Assembly (NCBI GenBank): GCA_036939975.1 | Contig: JALLPB010001119.1 | Coordinates: 1-11,108 of the forward strand | Direction: 5' to 3' | DNA: 11,108 nucleotides | Source: Cyclostephanos tholiformis | Taxonomy: Eukaryota > Bacillariophyta > Thalassiosirophyceae > Thalassiosirales > Thalassiosiraceae | Shown: piece after piece, positions 6,072 through 11,108 of the stretch | How the letters are laid out: every line of letters begins with the position of its first letter | Position numbering within the stretch: position 1 is the first letter of the stretch | Position numbers and translations under genes: made by a program | The notes under the pieces: generated by a model | The model's input: the letters and a program-made list of their open reading frames with translations, nothing else | Database searches by the model: none | What the model was told of the DNA's origin: nothing

Positions 6072-8806
6072 ACTTCTCTATTCCAAAGCCGCACTTTGGG
6101 GGGTCTGACTTTTAGAATCTCATGCACTGCCAAATTGCACTTTTTAAACATTACACCTAACATTGAGTGAATTTTAAAATACTCACTCTGTACTTTTAGA
6201 CTTTTGTAAGGACTCACCTACAGTGTTTATGAATTAAAATATACCACCTAAACCTTCATAGTTTCTGTTGGTCACACCCAGGGTAAAAACTGTCTCTTTT
6301 TCTGACCTGGAGAAAGAAGCACTGATTTGGCAATAATTCTGTCAGTTCATTATTAGTGGGCTTGTGTGTGTGTCAGGCCACCATATTCACCTCACCTCAC
6401 TTGAACAATCCATTAACTCCACCTGTTTCTTTGACAATGTCATCCATTCCCTTGTGCCACTTAAAGAGGGGGCATGCATCAGAGGCTGGTGCATGGCCTG
6501 TTGTTTTTGAGGAGTTTACTGTGAGGGGTGTGAGGGGGAAAATCTAAAAAATTGCCTGCAGCTCTGGAACCCATTGTCGAAGGTAACACATCTACTGTTG
6601 TGCATCGTGCATCAAAAATCTGCGGGAGCACTCCCCCCCAGGGAAAACACCCTGGAGTATGCACATCTCCTGTGCTGCTAGATGGTGTTCCAGCTAGCAC
6701 AAACGCCAGTACTGCTCAAGAGAAGAATGCTGGATTTACTCTTTGGAAGGGGGGGAGGTCAATCTATCAAGCATATTTTTGTTCTGAGGAGTCTGACGAT
6801 GACATGTCAGTCGATGACGCTTCCGACAGTGAATATTTTTCTACATCTGGTGACAACAACAATGAGGAGGATGAGGAATTATTCATCAACATCAATGATG
6901 AGGAGGACAACAATTTTTTTGTCGACATTAATCTGCCATTGGAGGACAAGCATCATTCTTCATTTCCAAAGAACAGTAAATCACCTTGGAATGTTTTGGT
7001 CGGTGGTCCTCAGAAGACGGACACCACTGGCATGACTGAGGAAAAAGCAAAGGAGACTCAGGAGAAAGATTGAAAGAGGCAGAAGGCATGGTCCGATGCC
7101 ATGCAGAATAAGAGAATTAAGGAAAATCCTGTTGGATTGCCTCCTTGAAAGAAAAGAGGGATTATTACAGACATGCTTTGCCCCATGATGGATGACAAGG
7201 CCCATCGTTTGCAAGAGGGGCACATGTTTCCAACAAAGGAGACACTGTGGATGCAAATAGCTGAGGAGGCAATTCCGAGAAATATTCACATGCAAGCTTT
7301 GAGATCTGACTACTCTCACCTCAAGGTGATTGGGGCAAGTTTTTTTGTTTCAGGTTTATTTTAAGATGGTATTGGCTGGACATGCATGGCAGCCATCTGC
7401 TGCAAGGGAGATGATGTATCTACCATTCCAGTGGACAATGAGCTTCAATACAAGACCCACCCTCATGGACTTTCCAAGACACCACTCATCCACCAGTGGA
7501 TTGTGCCAATCATTCGATCGTTGGTTGAGATGATGCCTGGCTTTGACTATGAGAACCTGCGGAATATTATTTGTCCAAATGCCAAGAACTATGCTATCAC
7601 CAACGCTCTCATACAATACCCAGAGATGCGGCTAAGAGGGACATCTTTGGTATAGCTGAAGACTGAAGAGAACGTGATGTATGCTGAGCAGGTTGCCCAA
7701 GAGATGAGGTTGCGTGGTCATGCTGTGGAGCTCATATTCTCAACTTGCAAGGAAATGCTCACCAACATCAACATGGTTGTTTTGCAGGAAGAGGTTGACC
7801 ATCAAAAGAGGAACAAGAAATCAGCATTGAACAATGCCAACATCAGGAAAGTCTTCTGGCAAGAGCGGAAGAGGAAGAATGCAGTTTTCTTTACAGAGTC
7901 TCTTGGATTGGATGGCGGACCATTGGAATCCAGTTTGGATCCTGGTGGCACCTTTCACATGCAAGCAAATGTTTCCAACCACTCAGGAAGTAGTGCAAGC
8001 TAATGGGGCCCACACATCATCCGGAAAGTATACGCTATTCTCTGCCTACACGACCATGGCGAATGGAAACATGTCAAGTGTTGCATTTGGAATTCTATTT
8101 GGCAATGAAGACATAAAGAACTGGATGCTCTTCTGTGACTTTATTGCAACACAGCATCCAACAATCAATTGACCCAACATGACAATACTCATTGATCAAG
8201 ACAAAGGGTCCATCACTGCCATTGCTGATCACATTCCCCAAGCCCGCAACTTCCACTGTGCCTGTCACAGATGCCAGAATATCATTACCAAGTGTGGGGG
8301 TGGCAGTGGCAAGAAACCAGGCACGACACTATGGATGTACAACAAGCTCACCAACTGTCCAAACATGAACATCCTTCAGTCGGAGAATAATAAGGACTTG
8401 GATGAGCTGCACTCTACCGATTGCCATTACATGACTACCATGGGACCCAGGATCTGTATGTATGGAAAGTCCGCCTCCTCAGGCGTAGAATCCATGAACA
8501 GGGCTAATAATATAGTTCAGCTGAAGATGGCAGTTGACAGCCAGCATACTTCTGCTTCAACTCAAGGGTGAGCGGTATGACTCATGGAAGGAGAAGGTAT
8601 GGGGAATTTTCCCCTTACTCCAAAGGGGATGGAACTCATGGTGGATGTGTTTGATTCTGTCAACTTAATTGAATTCAGGTTATCCATGCAGGAGGACAAC
8701 ACTCATCAAATTGAGTTGGTGCACAGGAACCTCATTACTGCTCAAGAATACCAGGTGAGGATACCCAAGGAAGCATACCAAGGATCCTACTTTGGTACGT
8801 GGTACG

Positions 8807-8851
8807 TGCACATGTGGAGTTCCTGCAAAAGAAGGTTTCCCATGCAAACAT
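8807..8851 (+). other. SWIM zinc finger within transposase
   Basis: CTCGVPAKEGFPCKH gives C-x-C-x9-C-x-H, the SWIM metal-binding pattern found C-terminal to the DDE core in MULE transposases. All four ligands are intact. It lies in a frame one base away from the preceding segment, so a single-base indel near 8795 separates it from the core. Confidence 0.85.
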
Positions 8852-9159
8852 ATGGTCGTCATCATCAAATTGTCAGTAATCCACAGTCTCACCAGGACAG
8901 AGATCATGCCTTATTTTTGGTCAACTGAGCAGTGGCAACTTCAGTATCCACTTGATGTGGTGTGCAACACTAACATCTCAATGGCACAGGTAAAGCTGAA
9001 CACGACCACAAAAAATGAGAGGCTACAATATTGCCCACCAGACTGGTCCATTGGGGCGAAGCCTGGTCATCCTAAGAAGAACACCAAGCACAAGACGGTC
9101 ATGGGTCAATTGAGACATCCTCCACCAAGAAAAAGCACAAGCGTCAAAAGAAGATATTC

Positions 9160-9201
9160 TGCAAGACCTGCCAGAAGTGGAATCACACCATAGAGCAGTG
9201 T
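9160..9201 (+). other. CCHC zinc knuckle within transposase
   Basis: CKTCQKWNHTIEQC fits C-x2-C-x4-H-x4-C exactly, the knuckle often found at the C terminus of MULE transposases. It follows a basic run (KKKHKRQKK). All ligands are intact although the frame has shifted relative to the SWIM finger. The frame then runs to TGA at 9403-9405. Confidence 0.85.
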
Positions 9202-9323
9202 TTCAAAAATCCAACCAACTGCAGCTTGGACAATTCATTGGAAAGAGGAATCCTTGAAGTAGCAAATGACAAAGACTCTGCTACCAATCAATGCAAACAA
9301 AGATGGGATGGAAAACGCTCTTT

Positions 9324-9378
9324 TATATTTGTTGGGGTGAAAAGAAAGTGCTCGTTGATATTTGTTGGGGTGAAAATA
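9324..9378 (+). repeat. 33-bp in-frame tandem duplication
   Basis: ATATTTGTTGGGGTGAAAA occurs at 9325-9343 and 9358-9376, a period of 33 bp (11 codons). In the transposase frame this gives SFIFVGVKRKC followed by SLIFVGVKIGS near the C terminus. It is a small, fairly recent slippage-type duplication. Confidence 0.85.
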
Positions 9379-9542
9379 GGGTCAGCATATGTGTGTTTGC
9401 ATTGAGCAGTACCTAGGCGCTTGATATTTATGTTAAACAAGTTAGCCTATGAGAGCTAGCACGGCGAATTTTGGCGAGAGAGAAAATTTTAAATTCTCCC
9501 CCACAAGGTTTTCAGAGTGACAAGAACCAGGTTAGACCCATA

Positions 9543-9605
9543 ATTTACTAATCACCTATTCACTACAACTATCATCTTGTCACTGTTTAGCAGTGATTAG
9601 TAAAT
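9543..9605. repeat. 13-bp perfect inverted repeat beside Gag fragment
   Basis: ATTTACTAATCAC (9543-9555) is the exact reverse complement of GTGATTAGTAAAT (9593-9605), with a 37-base loop. Its right arm ends 8 bases before the Gag-like fragment. It could be a hairpin, an end of an inserted sequence, or a protein-binding dyad. No mate is seen after the Gag fragment. Confidence 0.7.
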
Positions 9606-9612
9606 ACATTAA

Positions 9613-9861
9613 CCAAAAGCGGAAACACGTCCGAAACAACCATGGGAGTACGAGCAGACACTCGAGATCATCGGACAGCCAACAAACAAGGATTTAACAC
9701 TTCTCGAATAAGAACTGATCGCGATCCTAGCCAACATTCCAACAACACTCGGAGGTGGTAGCCATGGCCATGCGGGAATCGTAATAGACCCAGCAAGGCA
9801 TCTCTTAACAGCAGGAGTACCATTCGTCAATCCAGTCAATCCAGGCTGTTTAGCAATTTAG
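9613..9861 (+). pseudogene. Ty1/copia Gag-like fragment inside the MULE
   Basis: Plus-strand frame with one internal stop (TAA at 9709) reading QPWEYEQTLEIIGQP, then IAILANIPTTLGGGSHGHAG, then IVIDPARHLLTAGVPFVNPV, ending NPG. The pattern 'ILANIPTTLGGG.HGHAG...P..Y......F..P.NPG' is the N-terminal Gag-type domain that precedes the protease in many algal copia elements. It covers about 80 residues, with no zinc knuckle or protease after it and a stop at 9859-9861. It sits between the transposase stop and the right TIR, so it was either captured by the MULE or is the remains of a nested insertion. Family assignment is by eye. Confidence 0.65.
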
Positions 9862-9876
9862 AATAATCACTATACC

Positions 9877-10120
9877 TAGGTGTGACTCTACAAATTGACC
9901 AAGCTTAGATGTGATATTACGAATTGACAAGAAGGTGAATGAGAAGGTGAATGATTTTAAATTACTAAGAGGATTGCACTTAGACGTCAGAATTACCGAA
10001 TCTAATGGATGAGAGATTTAGAAAGTGTCATAACAGGGTGAAAGATTTAAAATTACAATCCGCCTTGAGCTTTGGATTTTGAATTACCAAAACTGCTGTG
10101 TGAGAGATTTAGAAATTGAC
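9877..10120. repeat. AT-rich subterminal repeat array of the MULE
   Basis: Degenerate short direct repeats: TGTGACTCTACAAATTGAC (9881) and TGTGATATTACGAATTGAC (9910), 29 bp apart; GAAGGTGAATGA repeated at 9931 and 9943; and related GAGAGATTTAGAAA-type motifs near 10011, 10040 and 10102. Similar motifs occur just inside the left TIR on the opposite strand (for example GAGTGAATTTTAAAATACTC near 6164). Subterminal repeats of this type commonly serve as transposase-binding clusters, but that function is inferred. Confidence 0.6.
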
Positions 10121-10279
10121 TATATACTAGATGATGCTTATGGAGAGCTGCATGAGATGTAAATTAGCCATAAGTGCAATAATTTAAAAGTCCATAAGCA
10201 GCGGTGATGCAAGGATGGCGAATTATGCTGACAGTGCAAATTAGGGGTGCTTCAGGTGATAGCTTTAGAATATAAAAAG
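10121..10279. other. Inner flank of right TIR
   Basis: AT-rich, no coding frame of interest. It contains GCATGAGATGTAAATTAG (10151) and GACAGTGCAAATTA (10231), which resemble GCATGAGATTCTAAAAG and CAGTGCATGAGATT on the opposite strand inside the left end. It is likely the diverged inner part of a longer inverted repeat. Confidence 0.4.
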
Positions 10280-10339
10280 GCCTGTCTTGGGATCAAAAAA
10301 TACATTGCCGCCAGGTGAGTAGTTTTTGTCTATTTTCCC
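10280..10339. repeat. MULE right terminal inverted repeat
   Basis: Partner of 6012-6071 at 56 of 60 positions; the outer end reads CTATTTTCCC. It contains GCCGCCAG|GTGAGTAG on the plus strand, a perfect 5' splice-donor consensus facing outward, in mirror image of the left end. Confidence 0.93.
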
Positions 10340-10344
10340 TTCCT

Positions 10345-10366
10345 TTTTGGGGGGATCCCCCCAAAA
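10345..10366. repeat. 22-bp perfect palindrome just outside the MULE
   Basis: Four T, six G, AT, six C, four A: a perfect 22-bp palindrome starting six bases beyond the right TIR, followed by GAAAT. The left flank has ATTTCTTTTGGG directly against its TIR, so the right flank looks like the same junction with an extra hairpin-forming segment of about 23 bp. It may be an inserted hairpin or a repair scar. Confidence 0.8.
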
Positions 10367-11108
10367 GAAATGAAAAATGGAATGCACAACCTAAGATTCT
10401 ATGCAATATTCAGGTAATATATCTACATACAAAGAAGTAAAACAAGGCAAAAAATGAAACATAGGTCTTTTTAAAGGATTTCATGTTCCATTTCAAATTT
10501 CAAGATAATATGGGGCATGGTTGTGTTTTGGATGCCTGGCTCAATCACAACAGCCCTCCCCCCCCCCCTACTGTGACAACAGTTGTCCCCCCCAAAACCC
10601 CCCAGCCCCCACTCAATGATGATGGCTGTTATTCCCCCCTGCCTCCTACCATGCTTGGCCATGCAAACAATGACAGCAATTGCCATCATCCGCCGCTTAC
10701 TCCCCTGCCGCCATTCACTCATCAGCCCCTCATTGCTTCACTCCATATCTCCTTTATAATAAAAGGGTAGATAGTTCAATGAGAGAATTCAACAGGTCCC
10801 ATTGTATGCGTACTGTTGATATCTCCCTCTTAAATCAGCACCCAGTTGATGAAGGAGAAGAAATGAAGGGGGGGGGAGAAAAATGATGGTGACGAAGGCA
10901 ATATGATGGCGGGCATGGGGGGGGTTGTTGTGTGAAGTAGAATGTTTTGAGTGGGCTGATGTGGCAGAATATGAAGGTGCAACTTAGGCTGTGATTTCTT
11001 TGAGCAAGTATGCATGTAGACATGTAGACATTGGAACAATGAGGAATTTGGCTAATTTTTTATTTTAAGACAGTGTCTTATGTTTCTAGTCATTTTTTTG
11101 CTTGATTT
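10367..11108. other. Low-complexity tail, no gene identified
   Basis: Contains an 11-base C run (10558-10568), Pro-encoding C-rich stretches to about 10740, and G-rich ATGG/GAAG repeats at 10845-10925. A plus-strand frame from 10483 to 10770 is open for 95 codons, but its proline content comes straight from C runs, and the complementary strand is open over 10471-10722 too. I see no domain, splice signal with a supporting frame, or poly(A) context that would make a gene. Confidence 0.5.

Larger units (their letters stand above)
6555..9405 (+). pseudogene. MuDR/MULE transposase pseudogene
   Basis: Cut-and-paste DDE transposase, decayed. Order of parts: acidic N-terminal stretch (SEESDDDMSVDDASDSE, about 6784-6960); MuDR-type N-terminal region at 7221-7330 (GHMFPTKETLWMQIAEEA, then RSDYSHLKVIG); a helical linker through 7890; catalytic core with NGAHTSSGKYTLFSAY from 8002, IDQDKG from 8191, FHCACHRCQNI from 8251 with C-x2-H, and GVESMNRANN from 8482; SWIM finger C-x-C-x9-C-x-H at 8807-8851; PGHPKKNTKHK linker; CCHC zinc knuckle at 9160-9201. 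Stops lie near 7071, 7146, 7362, 7653 and 8170, and at least five frame changes occur (between 7890 and 7985, and near 8546, 8610, 8795 and 9105). The start is unclear: the frame is open from 6534 and an upstream ATG at 6437 is in another frame. The D-x64-D-x98-E spacing fits MULEs. The first Asp is Asn here. Confidence 0.9.
6012..10339 (+). mobile_element. Mutator-like (MULE) DNA transposon, 4.3 kb, degenerate
   Basis: Bounded by matching 60-bp terminal inverted repeats and containing a decayed MuDR-type transposase on the plus strand, a copia Gag-like fragment and an AT-rich subterminal repeat array. MULEs usually generate 8-11-bp target duplications. TTTCTTTT (6004-6011) and TTCCTTTT (10340-10347) match at 7 of 8 positions just outside the ends, but this T-rich sequence is weak evidence. 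The transposase is too broken to work, so the copy could move only with enzyme from elsewhere. TIR matches of 56/60 beside a heavily broken gene suggest the ends were constrained or are younger than they look. Confidence 0.88.

Noticed and set aside
6356..6547. Small frame upstream of the transposase as a separate gene
   Set aside because: It lacks a convincing ATG start and domain, and may be only a shifted N-terminal piece of the pseudogene or noncoding sequence.
9609..9839. Minus-strand 76-codon frame over the Gag-like fragment
   Set aside because: It is antisense to the plus-strand frame that shows the Gag-type pattern.
6004..10347. Target-site duplication TTTCTTTT/TTCCTTTT
   Set aside because: Seven of eight matches in T-rich DNA is weak and the exact element ends are uncertain, so it is not listed as a feature.
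10483..10770. Proline-rich 95-codon frame
   Set aside because: The proline content derives from C runs, the opposite strand is equally open, and there are no supporting signals.
1..11108. tRNA, rRNA, CRISPR or bacterial promoter and operon features
   Set aside because: I saw no T-loop-like GGTTCGA box with a matching cloverleaf, no rRNA core sequence and no regularly spaced repeats of CRISPR type. The window has eukaryotic character.

Overview
This window reads as nuclear DNA of a eukaryotic microalga. A stramenopile, most likely a diatom, is my best guess. The reasons are one GC-rich, low-complexity protein gene with an AATAAA signal just after its stop, short candidate introns of about 60-110 nt with GT..AG ends and CTAAC-like branch points, and Ty1/copia protein remnants of the kind common in diatom genomes. 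No bacterial operon, tRNA, rRNA or CRISPR array is visible. The lineage is an inference and could be wrong.

Left part (1-1700): two direct copies of a ~260-bp block (1-258 and 330-592, period 329 bp) lead into the only intact-looking host gene, 713-1627. It encodes a 304-residue coiled-coil protein that I assign to THO complex subunit 7 (THOC7), a nuclear mRNP biogenesis and export factor.

Middle (1984-4600): a degenerate ~360-bp module occurs twice in the same orientation (1984-2340 and 4224-4595). On the minus strand both copies keep splice-like signals at matching places. Beside copy 1, a Ty1/copia reverse-transcriptase fragment (2420-2704, minus) ends exactly at a splice-donor consensus and can be joined in frame with the module, giving a speculative four-exon gene. 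Between the modules lie an 82-bp MITE-like inverted repeat (2799-2880) and about eight tandem units of ~120 bp (3130-3971) that encode a degenerate 40-residue repeat.

4600-6010 is low-complexity DNA with decayed reading frames and no identifiable gene.

Right part (6012-10339): a 4.3-kb Mutator-like (MULE) DNA transposon bounded by 60-bp terminal inverted repeats that match at 56 of 60 positions. Its transposase (about 6555-9405, plus strand) is a pseudogene broken by stops and frameshifts, yet it still shows the N-terminal MuDR-type region, second catalytic Asp, C-x2-H, catalytic Glu, SWIM zinc finger and CCHC zinc knuckle in the expected order. The first catalytic Asp appears changed to Asn. 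Downstream, still inside the element, sit a copia Gag-like fragment (9613-9861) and an array of AT-rich subterminal repeats. Outside the right end there is a 22-bp perfect palindrome, then low-complexity DNA to the window end.

Overall this is one conserved host gene beside a transposon graveyard. The parts most worth pursuing are the splice-ready copia fragment, the duplicated module with conserved intron signals, the 40-residue repeat array, and the MULE that carries a retroelement Gag piece.
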